DNA from: Branchinecta lynchi
Taxonomy: Eukaryota; Arthropoda; Branchiopoda; Anostraca; Branchinectidae
Direction: 5' to 3'
Assembly: GCA_023053575.1 (NCBI GenBank)
Contig: JAKZAP010000018.1
Span: 13,854,202 to 13,918,201, forward strand
Length of the DNA: 64,000 bases
Within the stretch, counting starts at the first letter, position 1, and every line of letters begins with the position of its first letter. A model generated the notes under the pieces. The model searched no databases. It saw only the letters and a list, made by a program, of their open reading frames with translations, and was not told the DNA's origin. Positions 32,451 to 42,559 of the stretch are shown one piece after another. A program made the translations under genes and the position numbers.

Positions 32451-33100
32451 AAAATATGCGATGATATGATATAATATATAATTCCAAAATAAAACCCATC
32501 AAGAGCAATTCAATTTTGAGTCTGCCTAATAAGCCTGGGACTGGGATAACGGTAAACTTAAGGTTTACTGAAATGGCGTCACTGGACAGAGTCACGCAGC
32601 GTCGAACAAAGCGTTGAGATATAAGTCAAGCAAGTCTGCGAAATGAGTTTGCAATGTGGACGGCTTTTCCGCTATCCACTCATATTTCCTGCGGATTTTC
32701 AGATGCTCAAAGAGCCGACCTGGAACGGCAAGATTATCGCCTAGACAGACATAAAGATGGCAAAACATAAAAAACCCATTAAAATGTTGCTAAGCTTGAG
32801 AAAATTATAATAATAATTTACTTTTTGAACAGTACAAATAGACTTTAACTTCCATAGCCTCGGTAGGAAAAAATAAATTTTCCTTATAACATTTCCGAGT
32901 CCAATTTCAAGGATGTGTTCAAGGTTGGCTACCTCGCCTGTATTTGAAATGCGAACATTGTCGAGTACAGGAGAACGAAAGAAAAATAAAGCGGAAAATA
33001 CTAAAGAAACAAAAATCAACAAGACAAGCAAATAAACCTGGCTGTGATACGGAGACGCCCAACTGCAAGCACTAAAAATTAATCTTTCATTTATTAACAG
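32451..33100 (-). other. Intron sequence without a supported exon
   Basis: The minus-strand ORF at 32741-33031 (FFFRSPVLDNVRISNTGEVA...) has one hydrophobic start and no recognised domain. I do not annotate it as a gene. Confidence 0.35.
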
Positions 33101-33625
33101 TAGTTAAGGAGTTTATTCAGTCTGCCTGGCATGCGGCGTAAACGAATGCTCGAAGCTTTTAAAAAATTAAGTTATTAGTTGAAGCAGAATAGCAGAGTTA
33201 GCAGAATAAACCCAAAGCTTGCCCACGTGAAACGAAGTAGGCTCTTATCACACCGGAGGTACAGCGGAAGCATGAGCGAATTATTTTATCTTTGGAGATT
33301 TTTTTTTCGGAATTTCCGAAAAAAAATTAGTTTGGCTAGGCGATGCAGTGTCAGTGGTGCAATGGCTGAAAAACGAGTTGCTACCATGAAGGAGCTGCAC
33401 TGCAAAGCCAATGTCGCTATGTTTTGCCGACTAAAAAATCGTGATAATGATTTGGTGGCTTTTGATGCCCTATCCATTTTCTATGCGCTACCCGTGTGGA
33501 AGGGTATCCTCCTGGATATCTTTTGCAAGGTGTAGATTTCTTTTGTATTTTTGTCCAATGTCTGCTTGTTTATTCTTATTATGGTCTTATGGACTGAAAC
33601 AAAGCAATACAAAAAAAAAATACAA
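33100..33625 (+). mobile_element. LINE 3'-end fragment, same family as at 2-1192
   Basis: RRCSVSGAMAEKRVATMKEL, HCKANVAMFCRLKNRDNDLV and AFDALSIFYALPVWKGI parallel the C-terminal segment LPRLCSVSSEMVTRN...RRVIESENDLIAFIASHVF of the first LINE. There is a stop at 33533-33535 and an A-rich tail at 33605-33625. The catalytic region is absent. Confidence 0.75.
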
Positions 33626-33990
33626 AAATACGGCTCAGGTTCAATTTATTTTCAAATACTCGAGGGTCAGAAGACAAAAATAAAGCTTAAAGATGGTCGT
33701 TCACAAATGGATACAATAAAAGCAGCCATCTTCGGCCTCGAAGAACAGGGAAAAGTAGCGAGTAACCTCCTCTACCCAAAACAAATCTAAAATGAAAAGA
33801 CGAGACGAGACGAAAAGAAACCGTCGAAACTCAAAGGACGAACCACCAATATTACTAAAATAACATAAAATATGTGTTACTTGATAGAGTCTGAGGCTAC
33901 CATGAACAAAAATTACTTCTATGTTGGAAAACAATAGTAGAAAGTTATAGGTCCAAATTAGATTAGGCACGTACATCGCACTCCTAGTTG
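33626..33990. other. Intron sequence, unassigned
   Basis: No exon or repeat family is recognised between the LINE tail and the family B fragment. Confidence 0.35.
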
Positions 33991-33994
33991 TTTC

Positions 33995-34330
33995 TGGTTT
34001 TGTCATCCGAAAACGTAAGTGGAAGGATACCTATGACATCGCAAAAGCTGTCCGTCTGTTAGCACGATAACTCTCGAAGGGAACGAGATATGTTGATGAC
34101 ACTTGGTGTGACGATTCTTTGGGTCAAGGGTAAGGTCAAGTTCGTAGATGGGCTCTCTAGCCCTAGATTCAGGGGTGGGGGTTTCAAATTAAGGGGCAAA
34201 CAAAAATATTTTTTAAAAGCTATTGTGAAAGTTGATTTAGGGGTAAGGAGACATGCTGAACCCGAATATGAAAGTTATTTTCTTGCCAGACAAGTAGTTC
34301 ACCCGGAATCCGGCGAAAACCGGACACAAA
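33995..34330 (-). repeat. Family B modular repeat, truncated copy
   Basis: CCGAAAACGTAAGTGG, the CGCAAAAGCTGTCCGTCTGT stretch, AACTCTCGAAGGGAACGAG and a single CCGGAATCCGGCGAAAACCG module. It stops after the first module. Confidence 0.75.
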
Positions 34331-34499
34331 AATTGTCGACCAATTGTCGGCTACAGCAGTCACTACCCCTTTATTCTCAAACTAGTATAGCTCAGCGCGT
34401 TGATGATGACGACATATCCTTTGTTTATTCTATGGACGTCGGAGATATCTAGTGTAATCGAAGCTCGAAGGGGTTGATATATAATGTTCAAACGAGGAA

Positions 34500-34745
34500 A
34501 TATGTTGTTCAAGCGAGGACGTTGCTCAATGAGGATTTACTGGTAAAGTACAGGTCAAGTTCGCAGATGGGTCCTTTAGTCCAATCTTTAGAGGCAGAGG
34601 AGGGGTTTCGAATTTACGGTAAAAACATATATGTTTTATAAACTAATAAGATATTCGTTGAGGGGGTAAGGAGTCCGCTGAATCCATATGAATCCTGAAT
34701 CCATATGAATCCTGAATCCAAAACATGTTAGCAGTCACATGAAAT
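34500..34745 (-). repeat. Family B-like fragment with ATGAATCC tandem
   Basis: AAGTTCGCAGATGGGTCC and GGGGTAAGGAGTCCGCTGAA are family B landmarks. Then CATATGAATCCTGAATC repeats about two and a half times at 34686-34722. Confidence 0.55.
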
Positions 34746-34769
34746 CAATAAGAGCTAAAAGATAATTTT

Positions 34770-35390
34770 TAATGATCACTCTAAAGCTGAGCGCTCACTG
34801 AAAGTGAGTGACCAGACCGTTGCGCAATCTCATTCGCTTAAATACCTTGGCATTTACTATACCACGGAAATGCGTTCTCTTAGTGCTAAGATTGTTACAT
34901 GTGTCCACAGTGCGATTAGAGCGGGTTATGGTAAAGCTGTTAGCTGTAAAAACAGTGTAAACAGATATGTTCTTGCTCGTTTATTTAATGCTGTAGTCGC
35001 GCCGCATCTCTTTTATTTGTCACCCTTGTGGGAGATCATTTCTATCGCCGACCGGAGGAAAATACGTACACTTTACTACAAATATGCAAAGTTCTTGCTC
35101 GGATTGCCGTTGCGTTCATCCAACACAGAGCTTTCTGCACGGTACGGAGTATTCGACCCAAGCAGCAAAATAGAGCTAATAGAAAACCGAGCACACTTAA
35201 GGGCGTTAAACATGCTGTCAGAAAATTTACTGACCCATCTATTATAAGTAGTATTCTGTTTATTGTTTGGTTATTGTGTGAAGTTATGTTTGTTTCTTCT
35301 TTTTTTTTCTCTTTTTTTTTTCCCCTTTGTACTCCGCTTTTCTTCAGTTTGTGTAAGCGGGCAAAAATAAATATATATATAGCACTTCAA
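34770..35390 (+). mobile_element. LINE reverse-transcriptase C-terminal fragment
   Basis: HSLKYLGIYYTTEMRSLSAK, AIRAGYGKAVSC, LFNAVVAPHLFYLSPLWEII and YYKYAKFLLGLPLRSSNTEL are C-terminal LINE polymerase blocks (KYLG, ..A..P.L.Y..P.W). Stop at 35245-35247. The 3' tail is a T-rich stretch, then AATAAATATATATATAG. It is of a different family from the first LINE. 5'-truncated. Confidence 0.85.
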
Positions 35391-35394
35391 AGTT

Positions 35395-35945
35395 TGTCAG
35401 AGGACGTAAGTGAGAATTCGTCAATTCGTAGGTTTACTGTAAGCCTTTGTGTGCAAAAACCTTGAGGCACAAATGACCACGAGCTCTTGGTGATCGTAAG
35501 ATGCATTGTTCGGTCAAAATCTTTTTTGTTGCATTTTGCGGTGATGAAGCGCCCTTCAAGAGGGCTAAGAATTTATTTGTAAGCAAAACCCTTGAAGCAC
35601 AGATATTCACTATCCCTTAGCGATTATGAAAATGTATCGTTTGCACACAAATATTTTGTTTGAACTTTGGGGTTAACATGAGAACTTTAAGGGATTTATT
35701 TGTAAGCAAAAAACTTGAGGTAAAAATTATCATGGGCCCTTGGAAATCATGAATATTATCTTTTCGTCAAAATCATTTCGTTCCCTTTGCGGTTAGGATG
35801 CTCACTTTAAGGGCACTTATTATTAATTTGTATCCAAAACGTTTTAGGCAGACATGATCGTGTACCCTTGGGGATGACGAAAATGTATCGATTGCTTAAA
35901 ACTATTTTTTACCCTTTGCGGTTACAATGTGCACTTTAAGGAGGT
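35395..35945. repeat. Tandem satellite, four units of about 128 bp
   Basis: Landmarks (CTTGAGGCACAAATGA, CTTGAAGCACAGATAT, CTTGAGGTAAAAATTAT, TTTAGGCAGACATGAT) recur near 35462, 35592, 35714 and 35844, spaced 123-130 bp. Each unit also has CCCTTTGCGGTTA and CACTTTAAGGGCACTTA. Part of one more unit occurs at 61015-61095. Confidence 0.82.
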
Positions 35946-36244
35946 CAGATCGGGGAATTGATTATTTCCAAGTTAATCTGGTCAGGTCCCTGATAAGCTT
36001 ACCAAGTTTCATTGTCCTAGCCCACCTGGAAGTACCTTAACTCCGGATCACCGGAATTCCCCCTCCTCGCCCCCTATAGTGCCCGGGCCCAGTCCAGTTC
36101 TGTCAATGACGTCCCTAGGGCTTGTACGTGTTCTCCCCACCAACTTTCATCCTAATCGCTTTACTCTAAGCGTCTCACAAGATTTCCGGTTCCCCCTCCC
36201 CCCCCCCCCCACATTCATCGGATCCCGCCGGACTTGAAATGAGA
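35946..36244 (+). repeat. Family A repeat, left part, interrupted
   Basis: CCAAGTTTCATTGTCCTAGC, CACCAACTTTCATCC and TTTCCGGTTCCCCCTCC are family A modules. The unit breaks at TTGAAATGAGA, where a hammerhead-bearing insertion begins, and resumes at 36985. Confidence 0.8.
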
Positions 36245-36287
36245 TTTATTCAAACAATGTTTACAACGGATTTACGTCAGCTACGAT

Positions 36288-36348
36288 TCTTCATCAGCGA
36301 TACTTCGGCCCTTCTTCGCAAGGGTCCTCGTCAGGCTGTCAATCTTCT
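36288..36348 (-). ncRNA. Hammerhead ribozyme motif, one core change
   Basis: Core CTGACGA at 36334-36328 (minus), stem II intact with loop GCGAAG, then GAA followed by GUAUC. The usual A15.1 is G, which can only form a G-U pair. Stem I keeps CAGC/GCTG then a mismatch. Activity likely reduced. Confidence 0.6.
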
Positions 36349-36638
36349 GGGTCAACGTCGGGGAAGGAAACTAACCTTTAAATATCGCTGGTGAAGGATC
36401 GTAGATGACGTATATCCGCTGTAAACATTGTTTGAATAAATGTTTCAAAGTCAGCTTGGGCTCAAAGAATATTTATCTACGAAATACGGAACTTTCACAG
36501 CCCAGACATACAGACAATTATCCAACTTGGCCGGAAGGAAAGGGCAAGTGATAAACCAACTGAGGTTCTTAGTAAGATGCAGAAACAACGGACTAGTCCC
36601 AACTTCAATGCTTTGAAGCCAAGCTGACCATTCATTAC

Positions 36639-36777
36639 GAAAGAAATAGAAAACCGTGATTTTCGGATTTTTTTATTGATCAGCTAATTATCCCTCTAGG
36701 ATGATGTACGAGGGATAAATATAAATTTAAGCTGATCAATAAAAAAAAACCGAAAATCACGGTTTTCTATTTCTTTC
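36639..36777. mobile_element. Palindromic MITE, about 47-bp arms
   Basis: Left arm 36639-36685 (GAAAGAAATAGAAAACCGTG ... TTGATCAGCT) and right arm 36730-36777 are near-perfect complements; the spacer itself contains TTATCCCTC/GAGGGATAA. No coding capacity. The left flank TTTGAAGCCAAGCTGACC recurs at 58270. Confidence 0.85.
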
Positions 36778-36853
36778 ACAACACTAGACACCCGGACTCG
36801 AGGAATAAGAAGAGATTACAGGTTAGTTTCCTTCCCCGACGTTGACCCAGAAT

Positions 36854-36910
36854 ATTGACAGCCTGACGAGGACCCTTGCCAAGAAGGTCCGAAATATCGC
36901 TGACGAAGAA
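36854..36910 (+). ncRNA. Hammerhead ribozyme motif, core intact
   Basis: Core CTGACGA (36863-36869), GAA (36891-36893), AUAUC (36894-36898). Stem I is CAGC/GCTG plus a mismatch and three further pairs. Stem II has one mismatch (AAGGTCC). All invariant core positions are kept. Confidence 0.7.
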
Positions 36911-36984
36911 TTGCAGCTGACGTATATCCGTTGTAAACATTGTTTGAATAAATGTTTCAAAGTCAGCTTGGGCTCAAAAAATAT

Positions 36985-37650
36985 TTGAAACGGGACATCT
37001 GAGACACGAGGTCTTTCCAAATATTAAGGTTCATGAACACCCGATAACCCGTTCGAAAATTACACACTCAAAATTCAAGATTCCCCCTACCTCCATTCCC
37101 CCAACGATGGTCGGCCCCCTGGCATGCCTGCCAAGTTTCAGCGTCATATCCAACCTGAAAGTACCTTAACTCCGGATCACCGCAATTCAGAAAACCGCCC
37201 TCCATCTCCCCACACATTGCCTGAATCCGATCTGGTTCTGTCACTGAAGTACCTAGGACTTGTGCCTGTTCTTCTCACCAAGTTCCATCCCCATCACTCC
37301 AATCAGCGTGTCACAAGATTTCCAGCCCCCCCCCCTCCAACTCCCCCCACATTCACCGAATCCGGCCTAGAATTCAAATGGGACATCTGAGACACTAGCG
37401 CTTTCCAAGTTCCATAAGACCCGATTACCCGTTCGAAAGTTATGGATGTCCAATAAATTCCCTCCTCTCCCCACGATGGTCGGATCGGGCAAGTCACTAT
37501 TAAGTTAATCTGGACGGGTCCTGATATGCCTGTCAAGTTTCATCGTCTTAGCACATCTGGAAGTACCGTAACGTGGTACCGACCGACCAACCGCCAAACC
37601 GACGCAATTGCGATCGGTATATGGCATTTGGTCGAAGGGCAAGTGCCATA
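36985..37650 (+). repeat. Family A repeat, right part
   Basis: Continues the interrupted copy (GGGACATCTGAGACACGAGG onward) and ends with the hairpin TATGGCATTTG ... CAAGTGCCATA. Confidence 0.82.
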
Positions 37651-37665
37651 AAAACGCTCTGTAGG

Positions 37666-38914
37666 AACAAGAGCTACGAGCACATATGGAAGGCGCTACG
37701 AGTAGGCGGTACAAGAAAGTAGACGAGAACGTCACAAAATACACCCGCCTTTCAAAAATGAGTTTTTGTTACCGGTCGGATACGTCACCTTTTGACTCAA
37801 GTCTGAGTGTTTCCGGTGTCACCTCAGATGATCTAGTTCAAATGACTGTTCTAACTTCCAAGTTCCAGCCCAATAAATCCACTCATTTGGTCCCTAGACC
37901 TGCCACACGATCTCCGGTACCTCCCCCCAACTCCCCCCACCCGCGGCCGGATGGGGTTCGCACTCGTGAAGAATCATCTTAAGTATATTCTCTTACCACA
38001 TCCCAAGTTTCACTCGAATAAGAGCATTTTTCGGAAAGTTCCGATGCCCCCCCCCCCCCCAACGTGGTCGCATCCGGTTTGAAACCTAAAATATGTCATC
38101 TAAGGCATATGCTCTCTCTACGTTCCAAGTTGTATCCAAATCACTGCACTCGTTTGATCCCTATGTGAGTCAAACAATTTCCGGGACTCTCTCTCCAACT
38201 CCCCCTACTGTGGCCAAATACGACTTGGATCACAGAAGTCGTATCTCTGACATCTTCTCTTCTCGTCGATCAAGCTCAACTGGAATTGGAGCATAGCCTA
38301 TCTGCGGATTCCCGTTCCCCCCCCCCCGTTCCGTGTCTGGATCCGGTTGGGATTCAAATAACAAATCTAGGCCGCATAAACTCAGTACTGTCCAACTTGC
38401 ATCCCATTCGGTTTAACGGTTTAATTTGTGTGCAAGTCAAAATCTTCCGCCCCCCCCCCCCCCTCAAACTCCACCAACCTTGGACGCGTGTAGTGTATTT
38501 CGAACGCATGTTTTGCATGTCTACGTCATCAACTCTTATCACCCATTAAGTTTCACTAGAATCGGACCACCCGTTAACAACTGGGATCCAGGAACGGAAG
38601 TTTTCCTAGGGCATTGTGTCGGGTTCTTAAGCCAATTTAGGCTAGTCGGGTCACTAATATGACTGCGAAATCTCATTTCAAATCCAATCACTCGTTTAAA
38701 AGTTATGCATGCCACTAGATTCCAGAATCTCCATCCCCCCACTGCCCCCACAATGATCAGATGGGAAAACGAATATTCAGTCTGTTCGGGTCCCTGACAC
38801 GACTGCCAAGTTTCATCGTCCTAGCACATCAGGAAGTGCCGTATGTGCGAGACCAACAGAAATCCCCCCCCCCAGCTCCCCCACAGTGCCCGAACCCGGT
38901 TCGGTCACTGTTCA

Positions 38915-38945
<31 letters not shown>

Positions 38946-39287
38946 ATCCCGCACAGGCTAAAAGGATCCAGTACGGATTTAAAGTGAGATGTCTGAGACA
39001 TGAGGTCTTTTTAAGTATCAAGTTTCATTAAGATCCTATCACCCATTCGGAAATTAAAAATAAGTAAATTTTCCGGATTCCCCTCCCCCCTCCCACACCC
39101 CCCAGATGGTCGGATCGGGGAAGTGACTATTTCCAATTTAATCTGGTCGGGTCCCTGATATGCCTCCCAAGTTTCATAGTCCTAGCTTATGTGGAAGTGC
39201 CCGACCTGGCAAACCCGGACCGACAGGCCTGAGGACGGACAGAATTGCGATCGCTATATGGCACTTGGTAGAAGGGCAAATGCCATA
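37666..39287 (+). repeat. Family A modular repeat, full-length copy
   Basis: Starts AACAAGAGCTACGAGCAC and ends with TATGGCACTTG ... CAAATGCCATA. Contains the longest homopolymer in the window, about 27 C at 38917-38942. Starts only 16 bp after the previous family A copy ends, so the two lie in tandem. Confidence 0.87.
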
Positions 39288-39677
39288 AACACCAGAGACC
39301 ACCAGTGAGTATTACAATGACAAAGAACACAGCTACTGATGCTCGTTCGATGGTTTTATAACGATTTTTCTGACTGAGAATCTTGATCTTTCTTAACTCT
39401 AAAGCGTAGGTATGGTAAATCTGATTTTGGTTGAGCGCAAATTGCTTCCTGGGTTCCAAGCGAGGTTTCGGAATTCGAAAGGGTTATTATTGACAACACC
39501 CCAGGTTCGAGAGCAAGTATATATTATGCAATGTAAGGCGATGAAAAAACGACTTAGCCTATGTTTAAATGAATGAATGCATTTAATGAACCGTACTACA
39601 AGCAACACTTGACATAAAAAAGGGGGGTAAAGAAAAGGAAGAAAGAGGAAAGGAGAAAAGACTGAGGAGTTACTTAC
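39288..39677 (-). other. Intron sequence next to the catalytic exon
   Basis: No feature recognised. On the minus strand the donor GTAAGT of the following exon is at 39677-39672. Confidence 0.4.
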
Positions 39678-39794
39678 TTCCTACAATCAGGTACACGTTA
39701 GGAAAGACTGTTTTTGCTTGGAGGAGCTGCCTTGCATGTCCTTGGTGAAACAGATCATAGATGCCATCAGCATAGACCCGGACTTTTCGAGGTG
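39678..39794 (-). CDS. Pcyt1: Choline-phosphate cytidylyltransferase, exon with HxGH active site
   Basis: 117 nt between the acceptor TTATTTCTTCTAG and donor GTAAGT. The first two bases complete GCA (Ala). Reads [38 protein letters not shown], then one base that pairs with the next exon to give Ile. HQGH is the first cytidylyltransferase signature (HxGH), which contacts [13 protein letters not shown] is nearly invariant in the family. This is the single most diagnostic exon of the gene. Confidence 0.98.
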
Positions 39795-39984
39795 CTAGAA
39801 GAAATAAAATGTACTTCAACCTTTCGCCACGGAAATCCAACATCTTATTGACAGATTGTTACTAGCCAGCAGTTTACTCTAATGTGTTACGGGATGTGCC
39901 ACTGAATAGGTCTTTTGATGCCTTTATGTAGATAAAGGCAGTATTTTTTTTTTACATCAAATACTAGTCCCTTGATCCATACAC

Positions 39985-40830
39985 CACCTGGTCTTTTTGG
40001 GATCCGAAAACGTAAGTGGAGGGAGACCTATGACATCGCAAAAGTTGTCCGTCTGTCTGTGAGCACGATAACTTTCGAAGGGAATGAGATGTTTTGATGC
40101 AACTTTGTGTGAGGATCTTTTGGGTTAAGGGAAAGGTCGAGTTCGTAGATGGGCTCTGTAGCCCTACCTTTCGGGGTGGGGATTGGGGGTTCGAATGAAG
40201 GGGCAAACAAAATATTTTTAAACAGCTAATGAGATAGTCCGTTAAGGGGTAAGAAGACATGCTAAACACGGTTATGAAAACTATTTTCTCACCGGACAAG
40301 TAGTTCGCCCGGAATCCGGCCAAAATCAGAAAGTTTGTTGAAAGTATATTAAAAGTAAATGTTTGATTCGAAGTTGATTAGATGTCCGAAGAGATGTTGA
40401 ATCCGTATTTAACAATAAATTTTTACCCGGACATATAGTGCGCCCGGAATCCGGCAAAAACCGAAAAATTTGTTGTAAGTAAAATTTGTGTTTGAAGTTG
40501 AGTAGATGTCGGATATAGGGATAAGGAGATACGCTCCCAGATACGCATAATTCCGCCGAAACCGGAAAATTGGAGGGAAGTAAGGCAGGAAGTTTCCATC
40601 TGTTTCGTCAAACATATATGACTTATAGGGGTAAACACACATGCTGAATCCGTATATGAACTTGGTTTTCGTAGATAATTAGCTCTTTGTCTTTAATCTG
40701 TTTCTAAATTTTAATACTAAAAATTTTCAAGGAGTCTGGCAAAGACTGGATCTGGCGAAGACAAGACCCAATTGTCTGGATCAAATATTGAACTTCTGGG
40801 ATCCCATCGGATCCTTTCGTCTTGTTCTCA
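39985..40830 (-). repeat. Family B modular repeat, full-length copy
   Basis: TTTTTGGGATCCGAAAACG at one end and CTGGGATCCCATCGGATCCT / TTCGTCTTGTTC at the other. Three CCGGAATCCGGC modules lie between. Same orientation as the copy at 2427. Confidence 0.85.
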
Positions 40831-41299
40831 TTGGCTGCTTATATTAACAAGGTAGCCATGAGTGTAGCATTTGACTACAGGTTCAAAGAAAGTTCTCATA
40901 CTTATGTAAATGCAAGAAGTATGAATAAAGAACTGGTAGTTTGCTTAACTACTCCTTCCTGTTACTCTGTGAAAATAATAACGCAATATTGACCCCTTTT
41001 TAAGATTAACGCTGTTGACACTAGGGGCTGGAACCTTCTGCATGAGCCAAGAAAATTTGCCAATACTGATTTTAAAACTTACGAGTGTTTTTCAATAACT
41101 TCAAATTTGACAGTGCAAAACGGATACGCCAGCTCAATTTTATAGAGCGAGAATTTTATTCGGCCCTTCTTGGCAAGGGTCCTCTTCAGACTCAAGCCGC
41201 TGAAACTGGAAAATGAACTTCTTGGTTGGTATGGTAGAGATTTTCATCAAGTCGCCAGTCTCGAATTTCGGTAGTGAACCGAATTCGAGAGTGACGACC

Positions 41300-41996
41300 T
41301 GAAGCTACCATACTTTGGCGTGTGATCGCCGACGGAAAAGCAAATTTCATCTGTTCAGTATACAGGAAAACCACTCACAATGCCTTACAACCCGTACCAA
41401 CCAGAAGACATAAAACGGGGATTCGTCATTTCAATGGTAGACAGAGCAATCAAAATTTCAGACGAAACCCTCCTAGACACCGAACTGATCCACTTTCGGG
41501 TCGTACTTTATGGCAATAAATATCCCGTCCAACTGATAGAAAAGATTCATTCAAAGAAGACTGAAGATTCATTTGCACTCCAAAATCAACACTAGCACTC
41601 CTGGCAATGATAGACCAAACACAGACAGGAGATCGATCGACCATCCCCTTCCCAATAAAGACCGTCCAAACTACCATCAAATCGGCACCGGCAGAACACA
41701 TTTTTGAAAACCCATTCCACGTAGTACATTTCGAAAACGCCCGAATTTTTGCAACCTGCACCGGACTTCACCAATCCATAAAAGAAGCTGTTGGAATTAA
41801 GAAAACACGCTCAGGTATAAAGCGAGAGAAATGCGAGTATTCATTACCAGAAATATGGAACAGAATCATCAGTGAAAAGAAATTCAGACCCAAGCCCTCC
41901 TCTACAACAAAACCAAAGTCAACCCAACTGCAGAAAAACCTCTACCCTACCAACGACCCAATCGAGAAGCAAAAACAGCAAGCGTGTCCAAAATGA
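41300..41996 (+). pseudogene. Penelope-type RT tail and partial GIY-YIG region, frameshifted
   Basis: Frame shifts break the protein. KLPYFGV, then IADGKANFICSVYRKTTH, matches the SVYRKPTHT block after the polymerase palm. Another frame gives DIKRGFVISMVDRAIKISDE, then HFRVVLYGNKYPVQLIEK, the RT thumb region of this class. After a stop (41593-41595), EHIFENPFHVVHFENARIFA, LHQSIKEAVGIKKTRSGIKR and YSLPEIWNRII is the C-terminal part of the linked GIY-YIG endonuclease. The catalytic GIY and YIG segments are missing, so at least one internal deletion has occurred. Confidence 0.82.
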
Positions 41997-42109
41997 AATC
42001 ACAGCACCAACTTTAACTACAAGCAACTCTCACAGACGAATTCACCAAATCAGATACTTACGGCTAAGCTATGGTATAATCTTTAATTTGTTTTTTTTCA
42101 CAGGTTCAT

Positions 42110-42185
42110 TTTCCAGTCTGAGCGACTTGAGCCTGAACAGGACCCTTGTCAAGAAGGGCCGAAATATAGCTCTAATAAAAATTCA
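42110..42185 (+). ncRNA. Hammerhead-like motif at the right end of the Penelope remnant, inactive
   Basis: GAGCCTGAACAGGACCC and AAGAAGGGCCGAAATATAGC with GAGC/GCTC stem I. The core reads CTGAACA: the G that must follow CUGAN is C, so no cleavage is expected. The matching unit on the minus strand (41155-41200) has CTGAAGA intact but GAATA in place of GAAA. Confidence 0.6.
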
Positions 42186-42341
42186 TCTGACGTATCCGTT
42201 TACGCTGTCAACTATCATTCACAGTCGGCATGGGCGGAAGGAATATCTACAATAAATTCATAGTCTTGGAAAACCAAAGGGAAAGAACGTAAAGTTAGCA
42301 AGCTTTTACTACTGTTATTTCTGCTTTAAATCACTAACATA

Positions 42342-42511
42342 CACTGTAAAAAAAAAATCTTGCAGTATTTGCTACTGGGATTAATCTTGTCTCTACTGAG
42401 ATAGGATTATCTCTAATTTGGATTAATCTTATCCCAGTAGGGATAAGATTAATCCCAGTAGCAAATACTGCAGTTAGCTTTAATCATTACTTGGAGAACC
42501 GTTTTACAGAG
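42342..42511. mobile_element. TA-flanked MITE, CACTGTAA termini, copy 2
   Basis: Flanked by TA (42340-42341 and 42512-42513). Ends CACTGTAAAAAAAAAATC and GTTTTACAGAG. The inner arms TGCAGTATTTGCTACTGGGA and CCCAGTAGCAAATACTGCA are long and near-perfect. Compared with the copy at 16417 it lies in the opposite orientation. It ends 48 bp inside the intron after the exon at 42560. Confidence 0.87.
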
Positions 42512-42559
42512 TAGTATGGAAAAATACAACAGAAGACTTTAGTAGGCTATGGTACAAAC

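Larger units (their letters stand above)
36245..36984. mobile_element. Hammerhead-bearing composite inserted in family A, with target duplication
   Basis: Flanked by TTGAAATGAGA (36234-36244) and TTGAAACGGGA (36985-36995), an 11-bp duplication with two differences. The left half is an inverted-arm unit (TTCAAACAATGTTTACAAC ... GTAAACATTGTTTGAA) with a minus-strand hammerhead. The right half has a plus-strand hammerhead and ends AGTCAGCTTGGGCTCAAA. A separate 139-bp palindromic MITE sits between them. An 11-bp duplication and hammerheads fit a Penelope-type insertion. Confidence 0.82.
41095..42260 (+). mobile_element. Penelope-like retroelement remnant with inverted hammerhead ends
   Basis: The left end (minus sense) has CAAATTTGACAGTGCAAAAC, GGATACGCCAGCTCAATTTT and a hammerhead-like unit. 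The right end (plus) has the same unit followed by CATCTGACGTATCCGTTTAC / GCTGTCAA. Between are frameshifted fragments of a Penelope-type polyprotein (separate entry). The ends are thus inverted relative to each other, as known for some Penelope-like elements. It lies in the first identified cytidylyltransferase intron, opposite to the gene. Confidence 0.82.

Noticed and set aside
32741..33031. Possible membrane-protein gene on the minus strand
   Set aside because: One hydrophobic stretch and no conserved domain; within a large intron full of insertions.
35395..35945. CRISPR-like array (regular spacing near 128 bp)
   Set aside because: Whole units are repeated with no unique spacers, and the sequence is eukaryotic.
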